64,000 nt of DNA. It comes from JAYFQE01 sp034927345. Its GTDB lineage: Bacteria; Bacillota; Clostridia; Saccharofermentanales; UBA5734. Positions 17,043-25,427 of the stretch are shown one piece after another. How positions within the stretch are numbered: the stretch's first letter is position 1; every line of letters begins with the position of its first letter. The position numbers were made by a program, and so were the translations under genes. The notes beneath the pieces are model-generated. The model was not told the origin of the DNA. It made no database searches and saw only the letters and a list, made by a program, of their open reading frames with translations. The stretch covers positions 62,001-126,000 of the forward strand of contig JAYFQE010000023.1 of assembly GCA_034927345.1 (NCBI GenBank), read 5' to 3'.

Positions 17043-17489
17043 TTATACCTCCTCGGCCGATCCTCCAGCCTTTTCAATTTTGTCTTTTGCCGCGGCGGTA
17101 AAGGCATTGGCGCGAATCGTCAATTTCTTCGTCAATTCGCCATTGCCCAGGATTTTTATTCCGTCGTTTACTTTAGGCAATGAAATGACCCCGGACTTTT
17201 TCAGCAAAGCGGCGTCGATAACCGAGCCGTCTTCGAAGCGGTCCAGATCGGACACATTGATTTCGACATAGCGCAAAGCAAACGGCGTTTTAAAGCCGCG
17301 TTTTGGCAAACGCCGGAAAATAGGCATTTGTCCGCCTTCAAAACCAGGACGTACGCCGCCGCCGGCGCGGGCATTCTGGCCTTTATGGCCGCGGCCTGCC
17401 GTTTTGCCGTTGCCTGAACCAACGCCACGTCCTTTGCGATAGGCATTCCGGCGGGCTCCCGGAGATGCTACAATTTCATTGATTTTCAT
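17043..17489 (-). CDS. rplO: 50S ribosomal protein L15
   Basis: A 148-residue late-assembly protein of the 50S subunit. The glycine- and arginine-rich N-terminal half (RGVGSGNGKTAGRGHKGQNAR) and the FEGGQMPIFRRLPKRGF block are diagnostic. The globular C-terminal half ends at about 148. It lies 14 bases after rpmD. Confidence 0.98.
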   Translation of the reverse strand: MKINEIVASPGARRNAYRKGRGVGSGNGKTAGRGHKGQNARAGGGVRPGFEGGQMPIFRRLPKRGFKTPFALRYVEINVSDLDRFEDGSVIDAALLKKSGVISLPKVNDGIKILGNGELTKKLTIRANAFTAAAKDKIEKAGGSAEEV

Positions 17490-17503
17490 TTCTGGACGCC
17501 TCC

Positions 17504-17683
17504 TTATGCTTCTTCGCAGCGGACAAGATGCGCTACATGACGCACCATTCCGAGGATAACCGGATTTGCTTCTTGTTCAACAGTCTGGCCGATTTTGTGC
17601 AGGCCGAGTGCGTGAACGGTTGCCACCAGTTTTTTATTGGCACTGTTTGTGCTCTTGATCAAGGTTATTTTTACTTTTGCCAC
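17504..17683 (-). CDS. rpmD: 50S ribosomal protein L30
   Basis: A 59-residue protein read from the minus strand: GTG start (MAKVKITLIKSTNSANKK), then ATVHALGLHKIGQTV and NPVILGMVRHVAHLV, typical of bacterial L30. The start is GTG 17683 with GAGGGG about 7 bases upstream; no ATG is available in the conserved region. It lies between rpsE and rplO. Confidence 0.95.
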   Translation of the reverse strand: MAKVKITLIKSTNSANKKLVATVHALGLHKIGQTVEQEANPVILGMVRHVAHLVRCEEA

Positions 17684-17699
17684 TTGAAAGCCCCCTCAT

Positions 17700-18194
17700 T
17701 CACAGGATATCTTCCACGGATTTGCCGCGAAGTCTAGCGACTTGTTCGGGAGATTTCAAGCTTCTGAGGCCCTCGATCGTCGCATTTACCATATTGTTCG
17801 GATTATTTGATCCTAAAGATTTGGTCCTGATATCCTTGACGCCGGCCAATTCCAGAACGGCTCTGACAGGGCCGCCGGCAATAACGCCGGTACCGCCGAT
17901 AGCCGGCTTCAGAAGAACTTTACCGGCCCCGAATGTACCGATTGCTTCGTGAGGTATTGTACTTTCGCTAAGCGGAACTTCAATCAGGTTCTTCTTAGCG
18001 TCTTCGATGCCTTTACGGATTGCATCGGGAATTTCTGCGGCTTTACCAAGTCCTTTACCCACATGGCCATTTTCGTCACCAACGATGACTAAAGCAGCAA
18101 AGCGGAAATTGCGGCCGCCTTTTACGGTTTTGGAGACACGCCCGATATGGATGACTTTCTCCTTGAGATCGAGTGTGCTTGAATCGATGCGCAT
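17700..18194 (-). CDS. rpsE: 30S ribosomal protein S5
   Basis: A 164-residue protein near the mRNA entry channel, important for decoding accuracy. The N-terminal double-stranded-RNA-like domain has KEKVIHIGRVSKTVKGGRNFRF and GNENGHVGKGLGKA-type sequence. The C-terminal domain has GKVLLKPAIGGTGVIAGGPVRAVLE. It lies between rplR and rpmD. Confidence 0.98.
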   Translation of the reverse strand: MRIDSSTLDLKEKVIHIGRVSKTVKGGRNFRFAALVIVGDENGHVGKGLGKAAEIPDAIRKGIEDAKKNLIEVPLSESTIPHEAIGTFGAGKVLLKPAIGGTGVIAGGPVRAVLELAGVKDIRTKSLGSNNPNNMVNATIEGLRSLKSPEQVARLRGKSVEDIL

Positions 18195-18210
18195 GACAGT
18201 TCCTCCCTGC

Positions 18211-18579
18211 TTAGAAATTCAGTCCGGCTTCACGGGCCGCTTCAGCCAGAGCCGCTACGCGGCCATGGTAGATATAACCGCCACGATCGAACACTACAGT
18301 ATTGATCTCTTTGGCCAAAGCGCGCTGGGCAACTAATTTACCAACGGCTTTAGATCCTTCGATATTGCCGCCATACGCCATGCTGTCTTTAATGTCCTTT
18401 TCCAGAGTCGAAGCACTGACCAGTGTTTTTCCGGTACTGTCATCGATAACCTGGGCGTAAATATTGGACAGACTGCGGTAAACACAAAGTCTCGGCCGCT
18501 CAGGTGTTCCGCTGATCTTGTTCCGGACTCTGACATGCTTTCTCTTGCGGATTTCGTTTCTGCAAGCTTTATTGATCAT
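18211..18579 (-). CDS. rplR: 50S ribosomal protein L18
   Basis: A 122-residue 5S rRNA binding protein. It has KRKHVRVRNKISGTPERPRLCVYRS, IYAQVIDDSTGKTLVSAST and the C-terminal FDRGGYIYHGRVAALAEAAREAGL. It lies 17 bases after rplF and 16 before rpsE. Confidence 0.98.
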   Translation of the reverse strand: MINKACRNEIRKRKHVRVRNKISGTPERPRLCVYRSLSNIYAQVIDDSTGKTLVSASTLEKDIKDSMAYGGNIEGSKAVGKLVAQRALAKEINTVVFDRGGYIYHGRVAALAEAAREAGLNF

Positions 18580-18596
18580 AACGTCTCACCTCTTTC

Positions 18597-19148
18597 TTAT
18601 TTCTTTCCGCCCTTGGCGCCGGTCTTGCCTTCTTTAAGCTTCAGGACTTCAAAATCATATTTGATTCCTTTGCCCTTATACGGATCCGGTAAACGGAAAG
18701 AACGTATTTTTGCGGCTGTTTCTCCGACTAATTGTTTATCAGCGCCTTTTACGACGATTTTATTCGGATTGGGTACGTCAAATGAAATACCTGCCGGCTC
18801 TTCCAGTTCGATTGGATGTGAATATCCAAGGTTCAAAACCAGTTTGCTGCCTTGTTTTTGAGCCCGGAAACCGACGCCGTTGATATCCAGGTTTTTCGAG
18901 AATCCTTTGGATACTCCGATAACCATGTTGTTCAACAAGGATCTGGTTAAACCGTGCAGAGCTTTGTTCGCTTTATCGTCATTGGGACGAAACACGCGGA
19001 TGGTATTGTCTTCAATGGCAACCGACATAGCCGGATGTACCACTTGCGTCAGTACCGATTTGCCGGCTTTTACCGTTACGAGGGCTCCGTCCACTTTGAC
19101 CTCAACCCCGGATGGGATCTCGATCGGTAATTTTCCTATTCTGGACAT
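18597..19148 (-). CDS. rplF: 50S ribosomal protein L6
   Basis: A 183-residue protein near the factor-binding site of the 50S subunit, built of two repeated domains. It begins MSRIGKLPIEIPSGVEVKV and has the C-terminal rRNA-binding signature PDPYKGKGIKY. A gap of 75 bases separates it from rpsH upstream. Confidence 0.98.
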   Translation of the reverse strand: MSRIGKLPIEIPSGVEVKVDGALVTVKAGKSVLTQVVHPAMSVAIEDNTIRVFRPNDDKANKALHGLTRSLLNNMVIGVSKGFSKNLDINGVGFRAQKQGSKLVLNLGYSHPIELEEPAGISFDVPNPNKIVVKGADKQLVGETAAKIRSFRLPDPYKGKGIKYDFEVLKLKEGKTGAKGGKK

Positions 19149-19223
19149 GGTCCATTCCTCCTGCTCTTAAGATTGCAGGCCGCAGCTTTTAAAGACCGCA
19201 GCCCTTTTCAGAGTTCCGTTATT

Positions 19224-19619
19224 TTACCAGACATAGGCGAGAACTTCGCCGCCGATGCCTTCGTTTCTGGCCTTTTTATCGGTCATGATCCCTTTTGATG
19301 TCGATATGATCGCTATGCCAAGACCCCCGAGAACCTTGGGCAAATTTTCATTATCGGCATAAACACGCAAACCGGGACGGGATATGCGTTTGATTCCTGA
19401 AATAACCGGTTTTTTTGCGGCATATTTCAAAGTCAGCTTCAATTTCCCCTGCTTTTCATCAGCAAAGAATTCTACGCGATTAATATAGCCTTCTTCCAGA
19501 AGAATCTGGGCGATAGCCTTTTTGACATTGGACGCCGGGACCTCACAAACGGCATGGCCGGCAGTACCGGCATTGCGGACTCTGGTGAGCATATCGGCAA
19601 TGGAATCTGTTATCTGCAT
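19224..19619 (-). CDS. rpsH: 30S ribosomal protein S8
   Basis: A 131-residue primary 16S rRNA binding protein. It begins MQITDSIADMLTRVRNAGTAGH and ends with the conserved STSKGIMTDKKARNEGIGGEVLAYVW. In other bacteria S8 represses its own operon; no such site was identified here. It lies between rpsN and rplF. Confidence 0.98.
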   Translation of the reverse strand: MQITDSIADMLTRVRNAGTAGHAVCEVPASNVKKAIAQILLEEGYINRVEFFADEKQGKLKLTLKYAAKKPVISGIKRISRPGLRVYADNENLPKVLGGLGIAIISTSKGIMTDKKARNEGIGGEVLAYVW

Positions 19620-19646
19620 GCGACTTCCTCCTTCCTGACGCCGGGT

Positions 19647-19832
19647 TTACCAGCTAGCTTTGCGAATACCGGGTATCTGACCCTTATAGGCAAGCTCCCT
19701 GAAACACAGGCGACAGACGCCGTACTTGCGGATATAAGCATGGGGCCGGCCGCACAGCTTGCAGCGATGATAAGCGCGTGTGCTGAACTTGGGTTCAGCC
19801 TGCTGTTTGAGTATCATTGACTTTTTTGCCAT
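19647..19832 (-). CDS. rpsN: 30S ribosomal protein S14, zinc-binding type Z
   Basis: A 61-residue short S14 with CKLC and CRLC zinc ligand pairs in CKLCGRPHAYIRKYGVCRLC. Start ATG 19832 (MAKKSMILKQQ) has GGGAGG 8 bases upstream; the longer open frame to 19901 runs into rplE and is not used. It lies between rplE and rpsH. Confidence 0.97.
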   Translation of the reverse strand: MAKKSMILKQQAEPKFSTRAYHRCKLCGRPHAYIRKYGVCRLCFRELAYKGQIPGIRKASW

Positions 19833-19848
19833 TTTCCGTTCCTCCCGC

Positions 19849-20388
19849 TTATTTGCTGAACGGCATGCCGAGCAGACGAAGCAGCTCGCGCGCTTCCTCA
19901 TCGGTTTGTGCCGTTGTCACGATAATGATGTCCATTCCGCGGATCTTATCGATTTTGTCATATTCGATTTCCGAAAAGATCAGCTGTTCCTTCGCACCCA
20001 TGGCATAATTGCCATGTCCGTCAAAAGAATTGGGATTGACACCACGAAAGTCTCGCACACGCGGCAGAGCAATATTGATAAATTTGTCCAGAAATTCGTA
20101 CATTTTTTCGCCGCGCAGGGTTACCTTGCAGCCGATATTCATGCCCTCACGCAGTTTAAATGCGGATACGGACTTCTTTGCCTTGGTAATCACAGCTTTT
20201 TGACCGGCTATAATACCCATGTCGCGGGCTGCGTTTTCGATTGCCTTGGGATTTTCTTTAACATCGCCGACACCCATGTTCAGGACAACTTTGTCCAGCT
20301 TCGGGATCTGCATCGGCGACTTGTATTTGAAGGTTTGTTGAAGCGCTGGAGCGGCTTCATTGGTGTATTTGTCTTTAAGTCTTGACAT
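19849..20388 (-). CDS. rplE: 50S ribosomal protein L5
   Basis: A 179-residue 5S rRNA binding protein of the central protuberance. Landmarks are IPKLDKVVLNMGVGD, GCKVTLRGEKMYEFLDKFINIALPRVRDFRG and DIIIVTTAQTDEEARELL. It follows rplX by 23 bases and precedes rpsN. Confidence 0.98.
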   Translation of the reverse strand: MSRLKDKYTNEAAPALQQTFKYKSPMQIPKLDKVVLNMGVGDVKENPKAIENAARDMGIIAGQKAVITKAKKSVSAFKLREGMNIGCKVTLRGEKMYEFLDKFINIALPRVRDFRGVNPNSFDGHGNYAMGAKEQLIFSEIEYDKIDKIRGMDIIIVTTAQTDEEARELLRLLGMPFSK

Positions 20389-20411
20389 AGCCTATACCTC
20401 CTCTGCCGCCT

Positions 20412-20753
20412 TTACTTCTTGACTTCTCTTATTGTGTCGATAATCTCGCCACAGGCCTTGCAAACACGGACTTTTTCGCCGTTCTCCATAATCTTGCGGC
20501 CGGTCTTGCTGGGATGCTTGCATTTATTGCAGATCAGCATGACATTGGCGCTTGAAATAGAAGTTTCCTGATTGATGATTCCGCCTTGCTGATTGCGTCC
20601 ACGCGGCTTTTTATGTTTGACCGCCATATTGACGCCTTCAACGATAACCCGGCTGGCATCAAGGTCTACTTTTAAAACCTTGCCGGTTTTACCGGTATCC
20701 TTGCCTTTGAGCACGATTACCTGATCATCTTTTTTGACATGTACCTTAGACAT
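20412..20753 (-). CDS. rplX: 50S ribosomal protein L24
   Basis: A 113-residue assembly-initiating 50S protein. The KOW motif is at the N-terminus (KKDDQVIVLKGKDTGKTGKVLKVD). The C-terminal half holds two Cys pairs (CNKC and CKAC), a zinc-ribbon-like feature seen in many Gram-positive L24 proteins. It lies between rplN and rplE. Confidence 0.98.
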   Translation of the reverse strand: MSKVHVKKDDQVIVLKGKDTGKTGKVLKVDLDASRVIVEGVNMAVKHKKPRGRNQQGGIINQETSISSANVMLICNKCKHPSKTGRKIMENGEKVRVCKACGEIIDTIREVKK

Positions 20754-20768
20754 CGCGCTTGTTCCTCC

Positions 20769-21137
20769 TTACAGAACCTCTGGGGCCAGCGAAAGGATCT
20801 TCATGTAGTCCTTGTCTCTGAGCTCTCTGGCGATCGGCCCGAAGATACGGGTACCGCGCGGATTCTTGTCTTCTTTGATGATGACGGCCGCATTCTCGTC
20901 GAATTTGATATATGAACCATCCGGACGGCGGACACCTTTGGCAGAACGCACGATGACTGCTTTAACGACCTCGCCTTTTTTAACTAGACCGCCAGGCGTC
21001 GCCTCGCGTACCGAGCAGACGATGACATCACCGATATTGGCATATTTGCGCCATGAACCACCGAGCACCTTGATGCACATCAGTTCTTTTGCTCCGGTGT
21101 TGTCGGCGGATTTTAGGATTGTTTGTACCTGGATCAT
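20769..21137 (-). CDS. rplN: 50S ribosomal protein L14
   Basis: A 122-residue protein at the subunit interface that binds L19 and ribosome-silencing factors. It begins MIQVQTILKSADNTGAKELMCI and has GSYIKFDENAAVIIKEDKNPRGTRIFGPIARELR. It lies 33 bases after rpsQ and 15 before rplX. Confidence 0.98.
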   Translation of the reverse strand: MIQVQTILKSADNTGAKELMCIKVLGGSWRKYANIGDVIVCSVREATPGGLVKKGEVVKAVIVRSAKGVRRPDGSYIKFDENAAVIIKEDKNPRGTRIFGPIARELRDKDYMKILSLAPEVL

Positions 21138-21170
21138 AAATTTCCTCCTTCCCGAAAACCGACGGCAGTG

Positions 21171-21428
21171 TTATTTGGCCTTCTCAATGATTTCAACCAG
21201 GCGCCAGCGTTTTTCTTTGCTGATCGGACGGGTTTCCATCACGCGGACCTTGTCACCGGAATGGCATTCATTGTTCTCATCATGGGCTTTCAGTTTATAT
21301 GTACGCTTGACAATCTTCTTGTATAGCGGATGGCGAACATGTTCTGTAACCGATACAACAATCGTCTTGTCCATTTTGTCGCTGCTGACCAGCCCGACCC
21401 GGGTTTTTCTGAGGTTTCTTTCACTCAT
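21171..21428 (-). CDS. rpsQ: 30S ribosomal protein S17
   Basis: An 85-residue OB-fold 16S rRNA binding protein. Start ATG 21428 (MSERNLRKTRVGLVSSDKMDKT) was preferred to a GTG six codons upstream, because GGGGG lies about 9 bases before the ATG and the GTG would overlap rpmC. The conserved HPLYKKIVKRTYKLKAHDE and GDKVRVMETRPISKEKRWRLV follow. Confidence 0.97.
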   Translation of the reverse strand: MSERNLRKTRVGLVSSDKMDKTIVVSVTEHVRHPLYKKIVKRTYKLKAHDENNECHSGDKVRVMETRPISKEKRWRLVEIIEKAK

Positions 21429-21442
21429 GGCCTGATCCCCCT

Positions 21443-21646
21443 TCACTCTTTGATGCCCTTGAGCTCGCGCTCGCGTAAAATGGTTTTAACACGGGCAATG
21501 TCCCTTTTAACGCTTTGGAGCTTTAAGGGGTTTTCAAGCTGGTTGATGGCGTGTTGAAACCTGAGTTTAAATAATTCTTCTTTTAAGGCAACGAGTTCTT
21601 CGTTCAGCTCAGCGATCGATTTATCGCGGATTTCACTCGGCTTCAT
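21443..21646 (-). CDS. rpmC: 50S ribosomal protein L29
   Basis: A 67-residue two-helix protein at the tunnel exit, a docking site for trigger factor and SRP. ATG 21646 (MKPSEIRDKSIAELNEEL) has GGAAGG 8 bases upstream and is preferred to the GTG at 21655. The ATG start lies 14 bases inside the end of rplP, so the genes overlap. Confidence 0.96.
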   Translation of the reverse strand: MKPSEIRDKSIAELNEELVALKEELFKLRFQHAINQLENPLKLQSVKRDIARVKTILRERELKGIKE

Positions 21647-22067
21647 TGACGTCACCTTCCTTTTCTCGTGTTACGATCTTGGTCTTGCAAGGGAGCTTGT
21701 GGGCAGCCAGCCGCATGGCCTCTTTGGCTTCTTCGTCTGTGACGCCGGCGATTTCAAACAGGACACGGCCCGGTTTTACGACCGCAACCCAATATTCCGG
21801 CGATCCTTTGCCGGAACCCATTCGGGTTTCGGCCGGTTTTGCCGTTACCGGCTTATCCGGGAATATTTTGATCCAAACCTGACCGCCGCGCTTGACGAAA
21901 CGATTGATCGCTACACGGGCTGCTTCAATTTGATTGCTGGTGATCCAGCAAGGCTCGAGCGCCTGCAAACCATAATCGCCGTAGTTAACAACAGTACCGC
22001 GTGTTGCTTTACCGGTCATGCGTCCCCGGTGCTGTCTTCTATACTTGACACGTTTTGGAAGCAACAT
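21633..22067 (-). CDS. rplP: 50S ribosomal protein L16
   Basis: A 144-residue protein near the A-site tRNA elbow. It begins MLLPKRVKYRRQHRGRMTG and has the conserved GSGKGSPEYWVAVVKPGRVLFEI. The C-terminus runs about 7 residues beyond a typical L16 and overlaps rpmC by 14 bases. Its start overlaps the rpsC stop as TGATG. Confidence 0.98.
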   Translation of the reverse strand: MLLPKRVKYRRQHRGRMTGKATRGTVVNYGDYGLQALEPCWITSNQIEAARVAINRFVKRGGQVWIKIFPDKPVTAKPAETRMGSGKGSPEYWVAVVKPGRVLFEIAGVTDEEAKEAMRLAAHKLPCKTKIVTREKEGDVNEAE

Positions 22068-22738
22068 CAGGCTTCGCCTCCTTCCGCGACTTTGGCTTTG
22101 CGGGGTGCGGGATAAATCGCACCTTTATAAATCCAAACCTTTACACCGATACGGCCATAGGTTGTTTTTGCTTCAGCAAATCCGTAGTCGATATCCGCGC
22201 GCAAAGTCTGCAGCGGAATGGTTCCTTCATGATAATGTTCACTGCGGGCGATTTCAGCGCCGCCCAATCGGCCGCCGACAGCTGTCTTGATACCTTTGGC
22301 GCCCATTTTCATAGCCCGGCTCATCGCTTGTTTCATTGCCCGGCGGAACGAAACACGTTCTTCCAGCTGTTTGGCGATATTTTCAGCAACCAGCTGCGCT
22401 TCGGTATCGACGGATTTGATTTCATTAACGTTGATAAAGAAATTACGGCCGAATTTAGCGACCAGCTTCTTTTTCAAGTCTTCGATGCCAGCGCCCTGGC
22501 GTCCGATAATGATACCCGGTTTACCGGTTGAAATCGCAACCAGAGTCTTCTCATCGCCCTTGCGTTCAATTTCGATACGGGATACGCCGGCTTTAAAGCA
22601 CTCAGTCTTGACAAAATCGCGGATTCTTTTATCCTCGACCAGATATCTGCTAAAATCTTTTTTATCGGCGTACCATTTGGTGTCCCAATCTTTGATAACG
22701 CCCACTCTCAGTCCATGGGGATTAACCTTCTGGCCCAT
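22067..22738 (-). CDS. rpsC: 30S ribosomal protein S3
   Basis: A 223-residue protein at the mRNA entry tunnel. It begins MGQKVNPHGLRVGVIKDWDTKWYADKK. The KH RNA-binding domain holds GKPGIIIGRQGAGIEDLKKKL, and the C-terminal domain has KGIKTAVGGRLGGAEIARSE. It lies 12 bases after rplV. Confidence 0.98.
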   Translation of the reverse strand: MGQKVNPHGLRVGVIKDWDTKWYADKKDFSRYLVEDKRIRDFVKTECFKAGVSRIEIERKGDEKTLVAISTGKPGIIIGRQGAGIEDLKKKLVAKFGRNFFINVNEIKSVDTEAQLVAENIAKQLEERVSFRRAMKQAMSRAMKMGAKGIKTAVGGRLGGAEIARSEHYHEGTIPLQTLRADIDYGFAEAKTTYGRIGVKVWIYKGAIYPAPRKAKVAEGGEA

Positions 22739-22750
22739 CTGTCAGCCTCC

Positions 22751-23227
22751 TTAATTCTTCTCTTTAAGAACAAGCGTTACATGGCTGGTTCTTTTGTGGA
22801 TTTGTGCTGCGCTGCCGCGGGCTTTGGGAATAATGCGCTTCAGGACCGGGCCCGGGTTGGCATAGCAGTCAGCCACATAGAGCGAGTCGCGCGAAAGGCT
22901 ATTGTTGTTGACGGCATTCGATTCGGCTGATTTCAGTAATTTGGCGAGAACCGGCGACGCTGCCTTGGGGGTATATTTGAGGATGGCATATGCATCATCG
23001 ATGGTCTTGCCCTTAATCAGATTCACGACGACGGCAACTTTACGCGGCGCAAGGCGGACATTCTTGGCAATAGCTTTGCCTTCATCTTTGCCGACACCAA
23101 GCACTTTACGTTCTTTCTTCGTTAAAAGTGCGGTTCTCTTGAATTTATTAATGGGTTTAGAATATTGAGCCAGAATATCATCCCGGTTTTCCAGCATATA
23201 TTCTTTATTCATGACCTTTTTTTCCAC
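22751..23227 (-). CDS. rplV: 50S ribosomal protein L22 with N-terminal extension
   Basis: L22 lines the peptide exit tunnel. The core begins near residue 51 (KAIAKNVRLAPRKVAVVVNLIKG) and includes the tunnel hairpin GPVLKRIIPKARGSAAQIHKRTSH. At 158 residues it is about 45 longer than the usual 110-115, owing to a basic N-terminal extension. The start is GTG 23227, with GGGAGG 8 bases upstream; ATG 23212 is possible but lacks a good site. The extension is in frame whichever start is used. Confidence 0.95.
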   Translation of the reverse strand: MEKKVMNKEYMLENRDDILAQYSKPINKFKRTALLTKKERKVLGVGKDEGKAIAKNVRLAPRKVAVVVNLIKGKTIDDAYAILKYTPKAASPVLAKLLKSAESNAVNNNSLSRDSLYVADCYANPGPVLKRIIPKARGSAAQIHKRTSHVTLVLKEKN

Positions 23228-23260
23228 TTCGTGTTCCTCCCTTCTGTCCCTTGGTTGCCA

Positions 23261-23542
23261 CTATTTAGCGGCAGAGGATTTCTCTGATCCCGCATGGCCC
23301 CTAAAGGTCCTGGTGGGAGCAAACTCGCCCAGTTTATGGCCGACCATTTCTTCTGTCATATAGACCGGAACATGTTTTCTGCCGTCATATACAGCAATGG
23401 TATGACCGACCATTTCCGGGAATATGGTAGAAGCTCTGGACCAGGTTTTAATGACCTTTTTCTCATTCTTCTTGTTCATCGCTTCAATTTTGCTCATTAA
23501 AGCTTCTTGTACGAAATAACCTTTTTTTATTGATCTGCTCAT
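23261..23542 (-). CDS. rpsS: 30S ribosomal protein S19
   Basis: A 93-residue protein of the 30S head that pairs with S13. It starts MSRSIKKGYFVQEALM from ATG 23542, the usual family start, and has KTWSRASTIFPEMVGHTIAVYDGRKHVPVYMTEEMVGHKLGEFAPTR-like sequence throughout. It lies between rplB and rplV. Confidence 0.98.
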   Translation of the reverse strand: MSRSIKKGYFVQEALMSKIEAMNKKNEKKVIKTWSRASTIFPEMVGHTIAVYDGRKHVPVYMTEEMVGHKLGEFAPTRTFRGHAGSEKSSAAK

Positions 23543-23563
23543 AAGCCGCAAGCCTCCATCTGA

Positions 23564-24394
23564 TTACTTGTTCCTTCTCTTGACAATATACTTGTCGGAA
23601 GGTTTCTTGCGATCCCTGGTTTTCTTGCCGAGAGTCGGAACACCCCAAGGGGTAACCGGACCCGGACGGCCGATCGGAGACTTGCCTTCACCACCGCCGT
23701 GGGGATGATCGCAAGGATTCATAACCACGCCGCGGACTGTCGGACGGACACCCATATGGCGTTTGCGGCCGGCCTTGCCGAGATTGACATTCTCATGTTC
23801 GCTGTTGCCGACGCTGCCGATCGTGGCGCGGCAATTGAGGGTAACCATGCGGACTTCGCCGGAAGGCAGGCGGATCTGGGCATATAGCCCTTCCTTAGCC
23901 ATCAGCTGGGCGCCGGTACCGGCTGTGCGAACCATTTGGGATCCTCTGCCGGGTTTCATTTCGATATTATGGATTATGGTGCCGACCGGTATCATTTCTA
24001 TCGGCAGAGCATTGCCGGCAATAATATCAGCTGACGGACCGCTTTCGATAACGCTGCCGACTTTGATGCCTTCCGGAGCCAGGATGTAGGCTTTTTCGCC
24101 ATCCAGATATTGGATCAAGGCGAGATAAGCCGTGCGGTTCGGATCATATTCTATAGCCTTAACAGTCGCTTTGACGCCGTCTTTGCTGCGTTTCCAGTCA
24201 ATGATGCGGACTTTGCGACGATTGCCGCCGCCGATATGACGAACGGTGATTCGGCCGTAACTGTTGCGGCCGCCGGAATTGCTCCGGGTCATCAACAGGT
24301 TCTTCTCAGGCGCTTTGGCGCTGATTTCCGAGAAATCAGCCACGGTCATTTGCCTTCTGGCCGGAGAAGTCGGATTAAAGCTTTTTGTTGCCAT
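23564..24394 (-). CDS. rplB: 50S ribosomal protein L2
   Basis: A 276-residue protein at the peptidyl transferase centre. The N-terminal region KSFNPTSPARRQMTV and the C-terminal GVVMNPCDHPHGGGEGK block, which contains the conserved His, are diagnostic. Length is normal. It follows rplW by 31 bases. Confidence 0.98.
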   Translation of the reverse strand: MATKSFNPTSPARRQMTVADFSEISAKAPEKNLLMTRSNSGGRNSYGRITVRHIGGGNRRKVRIIDWKRSKDGVKATVKAIEYDPNRTAYLALIQYLDGEKAYILAPEGIKVGSVIESGPSADIIAGNALPIEMIPVGTIIHNIEMKPGRGSQMVRTAGTGAQLMAKEGLYAQIRLPSGEVRMVTLNCRATIGSVGNSEHENVNLGKAGRKRHMGVRPTVRGVVMNPCDHPHGGGEGKSPIGRPGPVTPWGVPTLGKKTRDRKKPSDKYIVKRRNK

Positions 24395-24425
24395 CTTTGT
24401 TCACTCCTTCTCTTGATCGCCCGGC

Positions 24426-24779
24426 TTACTGGCCGAACCCGAATTCCTCAATGGTCGTCTTGTACTTCCGGTTCGACTGGCTGGCTTTGCCGCCTTTGAT
24501 CTGGAAAGACTCCGACTGAGGTTCGGTGCTGATGGTCACAACCGCTTTTTTCCAAGAACTGGTCAGGCCTTGATGAACGCCCATGCGTTTGCTTTTGCCA
24601 TCATAATTGACGGTATTGACCTTGCGTACTTTGACGTCGAACAACTTTTCGCAAGCCTGACGGATTTCCGGCTTGGTCGCTGTTGTAGCAACAAGAAAAG
24701 TGTATTTGCCGATTGCCGCGTCACCGGTGCTTTTTTCAGTGATGATCGGCTGGATGATGATGTCATGCGCCGTTTTCAT
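24426..24779 (-). CDS. rplW: 50S ribosomal protein L23
   Basis: A 117-residue protein at the tunnel exit. It begins MKTAHDIIIQPIITEKST and contains KVRKVNTVNYDGKSKRMG. The C-terminal 15-20 residues (KASQSNRKYKTTIEEFGFGQ) extend beyond the usual end at about 97-100. Its ATG shares one base with the rplD stop (TAATG). Confidence 0.97.
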   Translation of the reverse strand: MKTAHDIIIQPIITEKSTGDAAIGKYTFLVATTATKPEIRQACEKLFDVKVRKVNTVNYDGKSKRMGVHQGLTSSWKKAVVTISTEPQSESFQIKGGKASQSNRKYKTTIEEFGFGQ

Positions 24780-25402
24780 TAAATATACACCTCCTGAACT
24801 TTCAGGACAGCCTCTTTGGTGACGACAAATTTATCGAACTTGAGGATGTCAAATACATTGATTGTGTTGATCAATGCGGTTTTAACGCCGATGATATTGC
24901 GAGTCGACTTTTCAATGGTTTCATCACGATTGACGGTAACCAGCAAAGTAGACGAATTGGCGCCGATATTGCTGAGAATCTTCACCATTTTCTGGGTTTT
25001 AATCTCCGGAAGTTCCAATGATTCCAGAACAATCAGACTGCCGGATGCAACTTTGGCCGACAATGCCGATTTCATGGCCAGCCTTCTGACTTTCTTCGGC
25101 AGGGTGTAGCTGTAATCGCGCGGTTTGGGTCCAAAAATGATGCCGCCGCCGACATGCTGAGCCGAACGGGTCGAACCCTGACGGGCGCGGCCGGTTCCCT
25201 TCTGACGATAAGGTTTTCTGCCGCCGCCGGATACTTCACTGCGGGTTTTTGTCGAATGGGTGCCCTGACGGCGATTGGCCAACTGGTTGATCAAGGTTCG
25301 ATGCAGAACATCCTGGTTGGGTTCAATGCCGAAGATGGCATCGGAAAGGTCGAGACTGCCAGTGACAGTTCCTTCCATGTTGTATACATCAACTTTTGCC
25401 AT
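24779..25402 (-). CDS. rplD: 50S ribosomal protein L4
   Basis: A 207-residue 23S rRNA binding protein. The extended tunnel loop RSEVSGGGRKPYRQKGTGRARQ is intact, and ARQGSTRSAQHVGGGIIFGPKPRDYSY follows. L4 represses the S10 operon in some bacteria; no leader element was identified with confidence here. Located between rplC and rplW. Confidence 0.98.
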   Translation of the reverse strand: MAKVDVYNMEGTVTGSLDLSDAIFGIEPNQDVLHRTLINQLANRRQGTHSTKTRSEVSGGGRKPYRQKGTGRARQGSTRSAQHVGGGIIFGPKPRDYSYTLPKKVRRLAMKSALSAKVASGSLIVLESLELPEIKTQKMVKILSNIGANSSTLLVTVNRDETIEKSTRNIIGVKTALINTINVFDILKFDKFVVTKEAVLKVQEVYI

Positions 25403-25427
25403 TTCTATGCTCCTCCTTTGCGCCGTA

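Noticed and set aside
19647..19901. Longer S14 starting at 19901
   Set aside because: The extra N-terminal codons run into rplE, and the family start with its ribosome binding site is at 19832.
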